Assembly: GCF_015533855.1 (NCBI RefSeq) | Contig: NZ_AP024154.1 | Coordinates: 2,114,501 to 2,178,500, forward strand | Direction of reading: 5' to 3' | Length of the DNA: 64,000 bases | Source of the DNA: Echinicola sp. 20G | GTDB lineage: Bacteria > Bacteroidota > Bacteroidia > Cytophagales > Cyclobacteriaceae | Shown: piece after piece, positions 16,556 to 26,733 of the stretch | How the letters are laid out: each line of letters opens with the position of its first letter | How positions within the stretch are numbered: the stretch's first letter is position 1 | Program-made: the position numbers and the translations under genes | Notes under the pieces: model-generated | Database searches by the model: none | What the model was told of the DNA's origin: nothing | Seen by the model: only the letters and a program-made list of their open reading frames with translations

Positions 16556-19459
16556 ATGAACAAAAAAAAATATAAATACTTTCTGATTTCCTACCTTTTT
16601 TTAATTCATTCTCAACTTTTTGCCATACAAGTTTCTCCATATGAAGAAAGGGACTATTTTCCCTTGGTGTCAGATAGGGTTGCGGCGTTATTAGTGGAGG
16701 AAGAGGTAGAAGCAAGCGTTTTAAATTCCGTTAGAAATTTTCAAAAAGACGTAAAGGCGGTGACAGGAAAAGTTCCTGTTATTGTTCAGGGAGAGACTTT
16801 TAAGGTCAATTCCCCCGTGGTTCTTGTGGGGACTCTTGGAAAAAGCCCAACAATAGAAAAGTTAATAAAGTCAGGAAAATTGAATGTAGATGGAATTGAT
16901 GGTAAATGGGAGGTTTTTCAGAAACAAGTGGTTAAAAAGCCATTTGCTGGAGTAGATGAGGCATTGGTTATTGTAGGGAGTGACCCTAGAGGTACCATCT
17001 TCGGAGTGTATGACCTTTCAGAAAAAATCGGCGTTGCCCCGTGGTATTGGTGGGCAGATGTACCTGTGAAACATCATGACGAGTTATATGTAGATAATCA
17101 ATTGTTTACTAGTGCTGAGCCATCTGTAAAGTTTAGGGGGATATTTTTGAATGATGAGGACTGGGGACTTCAGCCTTGGGCGGCCAAGACTTTTGAACCT
17201 CAGACGGGAGATATCGGTCCTAAGACCTATGCCATGATTTTTGAATTACTGTTAAGGTTAAAAGCTAACTTTATTTGGCCTGCCATGCACCCAAGCACAA
17301 AAGCCTTCTTTAGCTACCCGGGCAATGCTCAAATGGCGAGAGATTATGGTATTGTGATAGGAACATCACACGCGGAGCCCATGTTAAGGAATAATGTAGA
17401 TGAATGGAATCACGATGAGCATGGGGACTTTAATTACTTCACCAATCGAAATACGGTCTACAATTATTGGGATGAGCGAGTAAAAGAAAGTAAAGGCCTG
17501 GAAGCCATTTATACGGTGGGAATGAGAGGAGTGCATGATAGTGGCATGGAAGGTGCAAAAAGTACTGAGGAGGCTGTGAAAAACCTTGGGAAAGTCATTG
17601 CAGACCAACGTAAAATGCTCTCTAATCACATAGCAAAAGATGTCGTAAAAGTGCCACAAGCATTTACGGCATATAAGGAAGTGTTAGGGATTTATGATGC
17701 AGGCTTGGATTTGCCCGAGGATATTACTTTGGTTTGGCCGGATGATAACTACGGTTACATTCGAAGGCTCAGTGACTTTGAGGAGAGAAAAAGAGAAGGT
17801 GGTGCTGGAGTATATTATCATGCTTCATATTGGGGCCGCCCACATGATTACCTTTGGTTGAGTTCAACCCACCCTGCTTTGATCCGAGAGGAAATGATGA
17901 AAGCTTATGAACTGAATGCGAGGGATATTTGGGTAATGAATGTTGGAGATATTAAACCTTTAGAATATAATATCCAGTTATTTTTGGACATGGCATATAA
18001 TGTGACTCCTTTCCAAACGGCCAGCTATGCGATGGGTCATATGGAGCAGTGGTATGCAAATATTTTCGAGGAACAGGGGACGGTAATTGGGGGAATGATG
18101 AAGGATTATTATCAATTGTCATTTGAGAGACGGCCAGAGTTCATGGGGTGGAGCCAAACTGAACCAACTACCTCTGTGCGGGAAATTGATTACAGCCCAT
18201 TTCAGGGAGGGGATGAGATAGATTTGAGATTGAAATCCTTTCAAGCATTGGAAGATAAGTTAGTCAGTTTGAAGGAAGAAATAGATGAAGTATATTTTCC
18301 TGCCTTTTATCAGTTGGTCTATTATCCTGTGAAAGGTGCCTCGCTGATCAATAAGAAATTTTTGTTTCGACAAAAAGCAATTAAGTACCATGAAGAAGGT
18401 CGCTTGTCAGCCGTTACTTATAAAGAAAAAAGTCATCTAGCTTATAGAGCCATTAAGCAAGAAACAGAATTTTATAATAACCAATTACTTGCTGGAAAAT
18501 GGAAATACATGATGGATGATGCGCCTAGGAGATTACCAGTATATCAAGATACAGAAATATCATTTGAGAGTCAGCCAAGTTCTAACAGTCCAGTAGGTAT
18601 AAGTATTGAGCAAACAACAGGATTGACTGATACCTTGCCCGTTTTTAATTCGATGACAAAAAGAAAACATTTTTTTGATGTTTTCCTGAAAGCTGAAGAG
18701 GTGGTGTCTTGGGCAGTGGTTTCAAAGCCTGATTATATTATTTTAGACCATTCAAGCGGAACATTATCTCCTGGACAAATCAAAGAGGAAAGGGTCTGGG
18801 TAAGTGTGAATTGGGAAAAGTTCCCAAATACTACTTTAAAACAGCAAGGAGAAATAGTTGTTCAAGCCAAGGAACAAACTTTTTCAATACCAGTAGTGAT
18901 CGATGAGCCAAAATTGCCAAACGGTGTTCGCTTTGTTGCTGATAATGGACAAGTCGTGATTTATGCAGAAAATTATGACCATCAATTTTCAAATAACAAA
19001 CAAAAATGGCAAACAGTAGAAGGTCTTGGACATAGTGGCGCTGTGATGGCTTCAATGGATCTGAAGCAAAGTAGTGTGACTGATAAAATTGAAGCCCAAT
19101 CGTCTATGACATACGCTTTTTATGTAGCAGAGGATTTTGATAATGCTTATGTTACATTTCAAGCATTACCTACCCACCCCGTGACCAGTGAAAATGGTTT
19201 AAGGCTAGGGTATTCGGTTAATGGAGAGACTGCCAAGACTGTGGATTTTGAAACCCAAGGCAGAAGTGAGGAGTGGAAACAGAATGTCCTCCGAAATAAG
19301 GCCATCAAAACGGTAGGGGGAATTTCACTTCATAAAGGTGTGAATACCTTGACCATTTATTGGGTTGATCCTGGTGTTTTGTTGGATGTTCTTATGGTGG
19401 ATCTTATTGAACCGACGACCCCTTACCTTCTTCCGAGAGAAACAAAGAAAGCGGAATAG
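16556..19459 (+). CDS. GH115 xylan alpha-1,2-glucuronidase
   Basis: A 967-residue secreted glycoside hydrolase of family 115, which removes (4-O-methyl)glucuronic acid from glucuronoxylan. The signal peptide is about residues 1-24. The N-terminal domain contains VIVGSDPRGTIFGVYDLSE, and the catalytic barrel contains FRGIFLNDEDWGLQPWA, LRLKANFIWPAMHPSTKAF and GTSHAEPMLRN. Beyond about residue 700 there are beta-sandwich domains, including one starting VRFVADNGQVVIYAE, as in known GH115 proteins. Length fits the family. It is co-oriented with uxuA upstream and the sugar symporter downstream, forming a glucuronate-release and uptake group. Confidence 0.95.
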   Translation: MNKKKYKYFLISYLFLIHSQLFAIQVSPYEERDYFPLVSDRVAALLVEEEVEASVLNSVRNFQKDVKAVTGKVPVIVQGETFKVNSPVVLVGTLGKSPTIEKLIKSGKLNVDGIDGKWEVFQKQVVKKPFAGVDEALVIVGSDPRGTIFGVYDLSEKIGVAPWYWWADVPVKHHDELYVDNQLFTSAEPSVKFRGIFLNDEDWGLQPWAAKTFEPQTGDIGPKTYAMIFELLLRLKANFIWPAMHPSTKAFFSYPGNAQMARDYGIVIGTSHAEPMLRNNVDEWNHDEHGDFNYFTNRNTVYNYWDERVKESKGLEAIYTVGMRGVHDSGMEGAKSTEEAVKNLGKVIADQRKMLSNHIAKDVVKVPQAFTAYKEVLGIYDAGLDLPEDITLVWPDDNYGYIRRLSDFEERKREGGAGVYYHASYWGRPHDYLWLSSTHPALIREEMMKAYELNARDIWVMNVGDIKPLEYNIQLFLDMAYNVTPFQTASYAMGHMEQWYANIFEEQGTVIGGMMKDYYQLSFERRPEFMGWSQTEPTTSVREIDYSPFQGGDEIDLRLKSFQALEDKLVSLKEEIDEVYFPAFYQLVYYPVKGASLINKKFLFRQKAIKYHEEGRLSAVTYKEKSHLAYRAIKQETEFYNNQLLAGKWKYMMDDAPRRLPVYQDTEISFESQPSSNSPVGISIEQTTGLTDTLPVFNSMTKRKHFFDVFLKAEEVVSWAVVSKPDYIILDHSSGTLSPGQIKEERVWVSVNWEKFPNTTLKQQGEIVVQAKEQTFSIPVVIDEPKLPNGVRFVADNGQVVIYAENYDHQFSNNKQKWQTVEGLGHSGAVMASMDLKQSSVTDKIEAQSSMTYAFYVAEDFDNAYVTFQALPTHPVTSENGLRLGYSVNGETAKTVDFETQGRSEEWKQNVLRNKAIKTVGGISLHKGVNTLTIYWVDPGVLLDVLMVDLIEPTTPYLLPRETKKAE

Positions 19460-19541
19460 TTTTAGTTAGGCCATGGCTTTGCAGCATTAATTTACAAGTG
19501 TCAATAGGGTCGTTTTAACGGATTTGAAAAATTAGGTATTT

Positions 19542-19583
19542 ACTGTTTTAAGAACTTCACCAAAGGTGTGCTCATAAAACAGT
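19542..19583. promoter_or_regulatory. Nested inverted repeats between GH115 and the symporter
   Basis: ACTGTTTTA (19542-19550) pairs with TAAAACAGT (19575-19583), and between them CACC-AAA-GGTG forms an inner hairpin. The structure starts 82 bases after the GH115 stop and ends 157 bases before the symporter start. It could be a terminator without a clear T tract, an operator or an mRNA element. Confidence 0.4.
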
Positions 19584-19740
19584 GTGTGGATGTAGGGATT
19601 CAATAAAATCTATTTATGAAAATCAATCATAAATATTTTCATCTTTACATTCCTTTGGCGATGACGATATTTTCCAAAAAAAACAATAACTTATCCGCCA
19701 ATTTGAAATCAATAAGAACCATTAAACCTGATTAGAAAAA

Positions 19741-21384
19741 ATGACCTTTAACACTTTAGACCTCGTTGTCTTCGTGGCCTACTGTCTTTTGATCATCACT
19801 TTGGGGATCGTCGTATCCCGTGAGAAAAAAGGCCATGTCAAAGATTCCAAAGATTATTTTCTTGCAAGTAAAGCTTTGCCCTGGTGGGCAGTAGGAGCTT
19901 CTTTGATTGCTTCCAATATTTCAGCAGAGCAGTTTATCGGAATGTCCGGGTCAGGTTTTGCCCTTGGACTTGCGATATCTACCTACGAATGGATGGCAGC
20001 AGCTACACTTTTAGTCGTAGCCATATTTTTTCTTCCGATTTATCTTAAGGAAGGCATTTATACAATGCCGCAGTTCTTGAACAGAAGATATGATGGGAGA
20101 GTAAGGACCGTAATGGCTGTGTTTTGGTTGCTCATTTATGTGTTTGTCAATCTTACCTCTGTATTGTATCTGGGTGCATTGAGTTTAGAGACCATTATGG
20201 GCGTGCCACTTCAGTATGGGATCTTTGGTTTGGCGATGTTTGCTATGGTTTATTCCATTTATGGAGGACTAAAAGCAGTGGCGTGGACAGATGTAGTCCA
20301 AGTAGTGTTCTTGGTAGCTGGAGGTTTGGCAACTACCTATTTGGCGCTTTCCATTGTTGGAGATGGCGATGTATGGGCTGGGCTGGGCCAGTTAAGACAA
20401 GCGGCTCCTTCCCATTTTTCTATGATTATCGAAAAAGGTGAAATGATGATTCCTGATGGTACTGGTGGTGTAAAAGACGCCTATTTGGATTTGCCCGGAA
20501 TCAGTGTTTTGATTGGTGGAATGTGGATCATCAACCTAAACTATTGGGGATGTAACCAATATATTACGCAGCGAGCGCTAGCAGCTAAGAGCTTAAATGA
20601 AGCCCAGACAGGGATGATTTTTGCCGGTTTCTTAAAACTTTTGATGCCTTTGATTGTGGTAATTCCGGGTATTGCTGCTTATGTGATTATCCAGCAAGGT
20701 GCAGATCCTTCTTTTGTAGATTCCATGACTGATACGGTTACCGGTTTGCCAAAATCCGATAGAGCCTATCCAACTTTATTGCAGTTGTTGCCTCCGGGTT
20801 TGAAAGGTTTGGCCTTTGCGGCGTTGACTGCGGCCATTGTATCTTCCTTAGCATCCATGGCCAACAGTACTTCTACGATCTTTACCATTGATATCTATAG
20901 AGAGTTTATCAATAAGAATGTTTCAGAATCCAAGCAAGTGACCATCGGACGAATCACGGCTGTAGTGGCCTTTGTGGTAGCAGCAATTGTGGCACCACAA
21001 TTAAGACAGCTGGATCAGGCTTTCCAATATATCCAAGAGTACACCGGGTTTGTGTCTCCAGGTGTATTTGCCATCTTCATCTTTGGGTTCTTCTGGAAAA
21101 AGACCACTTCCAATGCCGCTTTGACCGCGGCAGTGTTGACCATTCCATTGTCAGCAGCCTTTAAGTTTATTACTCCGAACCTGCCATTTATCGATCGAAT
21201 GGGCGTGGTATTCCTGGTACTATCTGTTTTGATCATCATCATCAGCTTGGTGGAAGGAAAAGGAAGTGATAGCCAAAAAGCCATCAAAGTGGACAAAGAG
21301 CTTTTTGCCACCAGTACGAGTTTCAAAATTGGAGCAGTGCTGATCTGTGGTATTTTAGCAGCACTCTATACCGTTTTCTGGTAA
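19741..21384 (+). CDS. SSS-family sodium/sugar symporter (xylan block)
   Basis: A 547-residue inner-membrane transporter of the solute:sodium symporter family with about 14 hydrophobic spans. Family features include WWAVGASLIASNISAEQFIG early on, YTMPQFLNRRYDGRVR, a central GGLKAVAWTDVVQ and AALTAAIVSSLASMANSTST, which carries the conserved sodium-site serines. It is closely similar along most of its length to the symporter at 28393-30267. The setting, after GH115 and before the xyl genes, suggests uptake of xylose, glucuronate or another xylan product driven by Na+; the substrate is inferred. Confidence 0.92.
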   Translation: MTFNTLDLVVFVAYCLLIITLGIVVSREKKGHVKDSKDYFLASKALPWWAVGASLIASNISAEQFIGMSGSGFALGLAISTYEWMAAATLLVVAIFFLPIYLKEGIYTMPQFLNRRYDGRVRTVMAVFWLLIYVFVNLTSVLYLGALSLETIMGVPLQYGIFGLAMFAMVYSIYGGLKAVAWTDVVQVVFLVAGGLATTYLALSIVGDGDVWAGLGQLRQAAPSHFSMIIEKGEMMIPDGTGGVKDAYLDLPGISVLIGGMWIINLNYWGCNQYITQRALAAKSLNEAQTGMIFAGFLKLLMPLIVVIPGIAAYVIIQQGADPSFVDSMTDTVTGLPKSDRAYPTLLQLLPPGLKGLAFAALTAAIVSSLASMANSTSTIFTIDIYREFINKNVSESKQVTIGRITAVVAFVVAAIVAPQLRQLDQAFQYIQEYTGFVSPGVFAIFIFGFFWKKTTSNAALTAAVLTIPLSAAFKFITPNLPFIDRMGVVFLVLSVLIIIISLVEGKGSDSQKAIKVDKELFATSTSFKIGAVLICGILAALYTVFW

Positions 21385-21410
21385 ATCAACTAAAAAGTGA
21401 AATAAAACAA

Positions 21411-21440
21411 AAAAGCAGCCCAATTGGGTTGCTTTTTTGT
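21411..21440. terminator. Terminator between the symporter and the AraC gene
   Basis: The stem GCAGCCCA / TGGGTTGC is flanked by AAAA and TTTTTTGTT. It lies between convergent genes and may serve both directions. Confidence 0.8.
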
Positions 21441-21516
21441 TGATTGTCAGGGTTCTACAGAGATTTTTTTTGCTAATGCCTTCTACGGAGGATTTTAAAA
21501 AACAAATAGGAATACT

Positions 21517-22392
21517 TTATTCCCGATAAATTTCCGCCCTATAGGCTGAAGGGGTTACGTTTTTTATTTCTTTAAACTGACGGTTAAAGTTGGTGATGTT
21601 TCTGTAGCCACATTCATGGAAAATCTGTGAAACAAAAAGGTTCTTGTCCTTAAGCAATTTGCAAGCATGGGCAATACGGATTTCTTTAAGGAACTTGGAA
21701 TAAGATTTTTTGGTGTTCAGCTTGAAGAAGCGGCGAAAATTGGAAGTGCTCATTTTTGCCATATTGGCCACCTCCTCGACCTTGATATTTTCTTTGAAAT
21801 GCGTAAATGTATACTCCATGATTTCATCGATAATACCTTTGGCATCGAAAGTATTAATGTGTTCGTTGGTCAGTATTTGATTTTCAGTTCGGGTGCTAAT
21901 GGTGTCCAAAACCTGCAGTAATATTCCCATATGTTCAAAGCCTTCAGCACTAACCAGCTGCTCTACCTTAGGGATAAGGCCATCTTGGTTTTTGTAATTA
22001 ATACTGAAACCTTGGTTTTGCTTGATAAACTTAAGGATTTGACTGAGTTCGGGCATTTTTAAAAAAGTACTTCCGAAAATTTCTTGGTCAAACTGAATGA
22101 CCACCACTTTACAAAAAAGCTCCTCATTGGCTTTTCGAAACCAGTGGGGAACATTGGAGCCAATGTAGAATAGATCACCTTTTGCAAACTCCCCCACATA
22201 GTCACCAATAATGGCCGTGCCGAAGCCTTCCTTGATCAGAAGGATTTCGTTTTCCACATGCCTGTGCCAAGGTGTTTCGAACAAAGGAGTGCTCAAAGTG
22301 ATCGATACAAAAGATTTAAATTCTTGACGCGGAAGTTTCTGGACTATAGGTTTCATTACATCTTGAGGCTGCTTATCTCCGATTGATGGCAA
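21517..22392 (-). CDS. AraC-family regulator, probably of xylose genes
   Basis: A 291-residue regulator with an N-terminal cupin-like sensor (about 25-115, including TPWHRHVENEILLIKEG) and a C-terminal AraC DNA-binding domain with two helix-turn-helix units (about 190-288, including VEEVANMAKMSTSNFRRFF and FVSQIFHECGYRNITNFNRQF). It is divergent from xylB. A 10-bp inverted repeat begins only 14 bases upstream of its start codon, so it probably binds there, controlling xylBA and itself. The likely effector is xylose or a related sugar. It is not a classic E. coli-type XylR, since it lacks the periplasmic-binding-protein-like domain, so no symbol is given. Confidence 0.88.
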   Translation of the reverse strand: MPSIGDKQPQDVMKPIVQKLPRQEFKSFVSITLSTPLFETPWHRHVENEILLIKEGFGTAIIGDYVGEFAKGDLFYIGSNVPHWFRKANEELFCKVVVIQFDQEIFGSTFLKMPELSQILKFIKQNQGFSINYKNQDGLIPKVEQLVSAEGFEHMGILLQVLDTISTRTENQILTNEHINTFDAKGIIDEIMEYTFTHFKENIKVEEVANMAKMSTSNFRRFFKLNTKKSYSKFLKEIRIAHACKLLKDKNLFVSQIFHECGYRNITNFNRQFKEIKNVTPSAYRAEIYRE

Positions 22393-22405
22393 TTTACTAA
22401 AAATG

Positions 22406-22440
22406 ATACTCTTTGCTTATATTATTTGATCAAAGAGTAT
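22406..22440. promoter_or_regulatory. Candidate operator between the AraC gene and xylB
   Basis: ATACTCTTTG (22406-22415) and CAAAGAGTAT (22431-22440) are perfect reverse complements separated by 15 bp. After one mismatch the match continues outward by two more bases on each side. The centre-to-centre spacing of 25 bp fits two AraC monomers on nearby helical faces. It is 14 bases from the regulator start and 115 from xylB. Confidence 0.6.
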
Positions 22441-22554
22441 TATGATTTAATCGAATAGTGTAAGAAGGTTCTTTTTTTTTGGTCGAAATTTGTTAAAAGT
22501 GATGATTTGAATTTGCTTTAAAAGTATTGTTAAGAACAAAGCCCAAAATAATTC

Positions 22555-24045
22555 ATGCGACAATTATTGATCGGATATGATATCGGAAGTTCATCCGTAA
22601 AAACTACTTTGTTGGATGCCGATTCCGGAAAAGTGGTGGCTTCAGAAGGCCAACCCAAAATAGAAATGCCCATTGATTCTCCTCAAAAAGATTGGGCAGA
22701 ACAAGATCCCTTGATGTGGTGGAAATACGTGGTGGAAACCACTCAGGGCGTCCTTGCCAAAGGAGCAGTAAAAAATGGTGAAGTCAAGGGGATTGGCATC
22801 TCCTATCAAATGCACGGCTTGGTCCTGGTGGACAAGGATCAAGAAGTTATCAGGCCTTCCATTATTTGGTGTGACAGTAGGGCTGTTTCCTTTGGGAATA
22901 GCGCTTTTGATGCGTTGGGGCCTGACTTTTGCCTGAGTAATCTATTGAATTCTCCTGGAAACTTTACCGCGTCAAAACTAAAGTGGGTAAAGGAAAATGA
23001 ACCAGAGAACTATGCTAAAATACACAAGGTTATGTTGCCGGGTGATTTTATTGCCATGAAGCTTACCGGGGAGATCTTTACGAGCGAGTCTGGCCTTTCC
23101 GAAGGGATTTTTTGGGATTTTAAGAAAGGTGGGGTGAGTGATGAATTATTGGCACATTATGGTATAGACCATGATCTTTTGGCGGAGGCTGTTCCTTCTT
23201 TCGCAGAAGCAGGAAATGTTATTGAACAGGCATCCCAACTGACCGGTTTGGAAATCGGTATTCCTGTCACCTATCGGGCCGGTGATCAGCCTAATAATGC
23301 TTTTTCTCTTAACGTTTTGGAAGCTGGAGAACTGGCCACCACAGCGGGGACTTCAGGAACAGTTTATGGAGTAAGTAATAAACCTGTTTTTGACCCTCAA
23401 TCCAGGGTAAACACATTTTTACATGTCAATCACCATAAGGAAAATCCTCATTTGGGAGTTTTGCTGTGTGTTAATGGTACGGGGATTCTGAACAGCTGGC
23501 TTAAGAAACTGTTGGGAGGTGAAGAGATTTCTTATGATAAGATGAATGATTTGGCATCCCAAGTTCCGGTAGGAGCAGAGGGTTTAAGTTTTATCCCTTT
23601 TGGAAATGGTGTTGAAAGAATTATGGAAAATCAGATGGTTGGAGCTCATATGAGTGGGCTGAACTTGTTGAAACATGATAGGCGCCATGTGCTAAGAGCA
23701 GGGCAGGAGGGGATTGTGAGTGCTCTTACTTTTGGATTTGATATTATGAAGAATATGGGACTTACTCTAAATACGGTTAAGGCTGGCCGTGCCAATATGT
23801 TCCTGAGTCCAATGTTTAGGGAGGCTTTTGTCAATATGAATGAGGTCAGTCTGGAGTTTTATGATACCGATGGATCACAAGGGGCCGCGCGGGGAGCAGG
23901 GGTAGCTGCAGGGATTTTTGCTTCACCAAAAGATGCTTTTGTAGGTTTGGAGAAAGTAGCTTCATTCGATCCAACCCCAAATCTTGTAAAGGCTTACAAA
24001 GAAGTCTATGAAAGGTGGAATGAAAATTTAAAGAAAGTTCGTTGA
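22555..24045 (+). CDS. xylB: Xylulokinase
   Basis: A 496-residue FGGY-family kinase that phosphorylates D-xylulose to xylulose 5-phosphate. It shows the N-terminal phosphate loop LIGYDIGSSSVKTTLLD, WAEQDPLMWW, GIGISYQMHGLVLVD with the xylulokinase-typical QMHG, IIWCDSRA, the FGGY-type RAGDQPNNAFSLN and TTAGTSGTVYG. Length is normal. It precedes xylA by 135 bases on the same strand and is divergent from the AraC-type regulator. Because araB is absent here, activity on L-ribulose cannot be excluded, but QMHG and the xylA neighbour favour xylulose. Confidence 0.94.
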   Translation: MRQLLIGYDIGSSSVKTTLLDADSGKVVASEGQPKIEMPIDSPQKDWAEQDPLMWWKYVVETTQGVLAKGAVKNGEVKGIGISYQMHGLVLVDKDQEVIRPSIIWCDSRAVSFGNSAFDALGPDFCLSNLLNSPGNFTASKLKWVKENEPENYAKIHKVMLPGDFIAMKLTGEIFTSESGLSEGIFWDFKKGGVSDELLAHYGIDHDLLAEAVPSFAEAGNVIEQASQLTGLEIGIPVTYRAGDQPNNAFSLNVLEAGELATTAGTSGTVYGVSNKPVFDPQSRVNTFLHVNHHKENPHLGVLLCVNGTGILNSWLKKLLGGEEISYDKMNDLASQVPVGAEGLSFIPFGNGVERIMENQMVGAHMSGLNLLKHDRRHVLRAGQEGIVSALTFGFDIMKNMGLTLNTVKAGRANMFLSPMFREAFVNMNEVSLEFYDTDGSQGAARGAGVAAGIFASPKDAFVGLEKVASFDPTPNLVKAYKEVYERWNENLKKVR

Positions 24046-24180
24046 GGGTGTTGCCACAAATGGTCGAGCGGAGATTAGAGAGAATAATGAGGTGTAAAAG
24101 AATAAAATCCTTTGCGTATATCCGCGCTACCAGCTAGAGTAAATTTAAGTAAATCTAAATAACCAATAATTAAATATATC

Positions 24181-25494
24181 ATGTCAAAGACCTATTTTCC
24201 AGGAATAGAAAAAATCAAATTTGAAGGTAGAGATTCAAAGAATCCATTTGCCTTTAAGTTTTATGATGAGACCAAAGTCGTGGCCGGAAAGACCATGAAG
24301 GAACATTTTAAGTTTGCCATTGCCTATTGGCATTCTTTCAATGCTACTGGTGGAGACCCTTTTGGACCAGGTACCAAGACCTTTGAATGGGATAAATCAG
24401 AAGATGCTGTTCAACGTGCCAAGGACAAGATGGATGCAGCTTTTGAGTTCATTACCAAGATAGGGGCTCCATATTATTGTTTCCATGATGTGGATTTGAT
24501 CGATGAGGGAGCCACTATTGAAGAGTATGAGGAGCGAATGAAAATTATCACTGCCTATGCTAAGGAGAAGCAAGCAGAAACTGGTGTGAAGCTTCTTTGG
24601 GGTACAGCCAACGTTTTCAGCAACCCTCGCTATATGAATGGCGCTTCCACTAACCCTGATTTTAATGTAGTGTCATGGGCTGCTACTCAGGTCAAAAACT
24701 CTATTGATGCTACTATTGCCTTAGGCGGTGAAAATTATGTGTTCTGGGGCGGTAGGGAAGGTTATATGTCCTTGCTCAATACCGATATGAAAAGGGAGAC
24801 GGAACACCTGGCCCAGTTTTTAACTATGGCTCGGGATTATGGTCGCAAGCAAGGCTTTAAAGGCAACTTCCTGATAGAGCCTAAGCCAATGGAGCCCACC
24901 AAGCACCAATATGATTATGATGCAGCGACCGTTATTGGTTTTTTGAGACATTATGGTTTGGAGAAGGACTTTAAGTTGAATTTGGAAGTTAACCATGCCA
25001 CATTGGCGGGGCATACTTTCCAGCATGAACTTCAAGTAGCCGCTGATGCAGGGCTATTGGGGAGTATTGATGCCAATAGGGGAGATTACCAAAATGGTTG
25101 GGATACGGATCAGTTTGCTTTGAACCTTCAGGAGTTGACCGAGTCGTTGCTAGTGATTTTGGAAGCAGGTGGTTTGCAAGGTGGTGGAGTGAACTTTGAT
25201 GCAAAGCTAAGAAGGAACTCAACAGACCTAGAAGACCTTTTCCATGCGCATATTGGCAGCATGGATGCATTTGCCAGAGCTTTAGTGATTGCCAATGACA
25301 TCTTGGAAAACTCACCATATAAGAAATGGAGAAAGGATCGTTATGCTTCTTTTGATTCGGGTAAAGGTAAAGAGTTTGAAACTGGTAAATTAACCTTGGA
25401 AGACCTTAGGTCACATGCTGTTGAAACCGGTGAGCCTGCTTCCTCCAGCGGTAAGCAAGAGATGTATGAAAATATCTTGAATCAATATATTTAA
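24181..25494 (+). CDS. xylA: Xylose isomerase
   Basis: A 437-residue enzyme interconverting D-xylose and D-xylulose. It belongs to the long class II form that carries an N-terminal extension ([14 protein letters not shown]). Active-site features are His102 and Asp105 in [36 protein letters not shown] with metal ligand Glu and Lys, [12 protein letters not shown] and DANRGD. A strong terminator follows. It forms an operon or tandem pair with xylB. Confidence 0.97.
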   Translation: MSKTYFPGIEKIKFEGRDSKNPFAFKFYDETKVVAGKTMKEHFKFAIAYWHSFNATGGDPFGPGTKTFEWDKSEDAVQRAKDKMDAAFEFITKIGAPYYCFHDVDLIDEGATIEEYEERMKIITAYAKEKQAETGVKLLWGTANVFSNPRYMNGASTNPDFNVVSWAATQVKNSIDATIALGGENYVFWGGREGYMSLLNTDMKRETEHLAQFLTMARDYGRKQGFKGNFLIEPKPMEPTKHQYDYDAATVIGFLRHYGLEKDFKLNLEVNHATLAGHTFQHELQVAADAGLLGSIDANRGDYQNGWDTDQFALNLQELTESLLVILEAGGLQGGGVNFDAKLRRNSTDLEDLFHAHIGSMDAFARALVIANDILENSPYKKWRKDRYASFDSGKGKEFETGKLTLEDLRSHAVETGEPASSSGKQEMYENILNQYI

Positions 25495-25513
25495 CCCAAA
25501 CATCAAGAAGAAG

Positions 25514-25548
25514 AAAAGCCCTCAACTTTCTAAGTTGAGGGCTTCTTT
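25514..25548. terminator. Terminator after xylA
   Basis: A perfect 13-bp stem (AAGCCCTCAACTT at 25516-25528 with AAGTTGAGGGCTT at 25532-25544) with a 3-base loop, A-rich before and T-rich after, so it can act for xylA and for the convergent GH43 gene. Confidence 0.85.
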
Positions 25549-25584
25549 GATTCTAGGGTGAATAGCAAACTTTGACTTTGTATT

Positions 25585-26724
25585 TTATTTCATTTTTTTC
25601 ATGGGAATAATGGTCTCAATGCTGCCATCGGGAAGGTGGCTTAGCTTGGTCATTTTTATGTTTCTCAAATGCGTTTTCCCGGAAAGCTCTGTGTCGTGGT
25701 AAAAAATATACCATTCACCCTTGGCTTCTATAATGGAGTGGTGGTTAGTCCAGCCCTGTACTGGTTTTAGAATCACACCTTGATAAGTAAACGGACCGTA
25801 TGGGCTGTCTCCGATGGCGTAAGCAATATTATGGGTATCCCCTGTGGAATAGGAAAAGTAGTATTTACCTTGGTATTTGTGTAGCCAAGCAGCCTCAAAG
25901 AACCTTCTCTCATGATCACCAGCTTTGATAGGTTCTCCTTCTTGATCGAGAATTAAAATATCTTTTGGAGCTTCTCCGAATTGGAGCATATCATCACTGA
26001 GCTTGGCTACCTTTGGCGCAATGGCCGGCTCCTCATTAGCCGGTTCATCCGCATAAGGGCTGGTTCCAGTAGATAGGTATTTTCCTGTTCTCCATTTTTG
26101 GAGTTGGCCACCCCAGATACCACCCCAATAGATGTAATGCTGGCCATCACTATCCTCGAACACGGCAGGGTCAATGCTAAAGCTGTTTTTGATTGGCTCA
26201 GGTTCTGCTTTAAATGGTCCCGATGGGCTTTCGGAAGTGGCTACGCCAAGTCTGAATATATCCTCTTGATCTTTAGCAGGAAAGTAGAGGTAATATTTTC
26301 CATTCTTTTCTGCAGCATCAGGAGCCCATAATTGTCTTTTGGCCCAAGGAATGTCTTTTATGTCCAATACTTTTCCATGATCAATTATTTCTGACGTAGA
26401 AGATTCCATAGAGTAAACATGATAATCCATCATGTTGAAATGCGCTCCAGAATCATCTTCTTCCACAGTAGTCTCTACATCATGTGATGGATAGATATAG
26501 ATTTTGTTTTCAAAGACATGCGCAGATGGATCTGCGGTGTAGTGATCGGAGATAAGGGGAGAGGAAAGAAAGGTTATACTATCTTGCTTTGGTGCTTCAG
26601 GAATGGATGCAATATCCTTATCCTCATTGGAACCTTGATTTGAATTGGATTGACAGCAAAGTAAGATCAGCGCTGCGCCGCTAATCAAAAAGGTTGATTT
26701 TAATTTTAGAGCAAATAGATGCAT
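25585..26724 (-). CDS. GH43-family beta-xylosidase/arabinofuranosidase lipoprotein
   Basis: A 379-residue five-bladed beta-propeller hydrolase of family 43. It has a lipoprotein signal with Cys in LLCCQSN (about 23-24). Catalytic candidates are the base Asp in YTADPSAHVFE (near 63), the pKa-modulating Asp in SIDPAVFED (near 187) and the acid Glu in RRFFEAAWLHK (near 275). WAPDAAEKNGKYYLYFPA and GWTNHHSI are typical. It would release arabinose or xylose from side chains or ends of arabinoxylan. It is read in the same direction as, and downstream of, araA, but a strong hairpin separates them and it has its own TTAGGT-type inverted repeat. Confidence 0.9.
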   Translation of the reverse strand: MHLFALKLKSTFLISGAALILLCCQSNSNQGSNEDKDIASIPEAPKQDSITFLSSPLISDHYTADPSAHVFENKIYIYPSHDVETTVEEDDSGAHFNMMDYHVYSMESSTSEIIDHGKVLDIKDIPWAKRQLWAPDAAEKNGKYYLYFPAKDQEDIFRLGVATSESPSGPFKAEPEPIKNSFSIDPAVFEDSDGQHYIYWGGIWGGQLQKWRTGKYLSTGTSPYADEPANEEPAIAPKVAKLSDDMLQFGEAPKDILILDQEGEPIKAGDHERRFFEAAWLHKYQGKYYFSYSTGDTHNIAYAIGDSPYGPFTYQGVILKPVQGWTNHHSIIEAKGEWYIFYHDTELSGKTHLRNIKMTKLSHLPDGSIETIIPMKKMK

Positions 26725-26733
26725 TGTAGGTTA

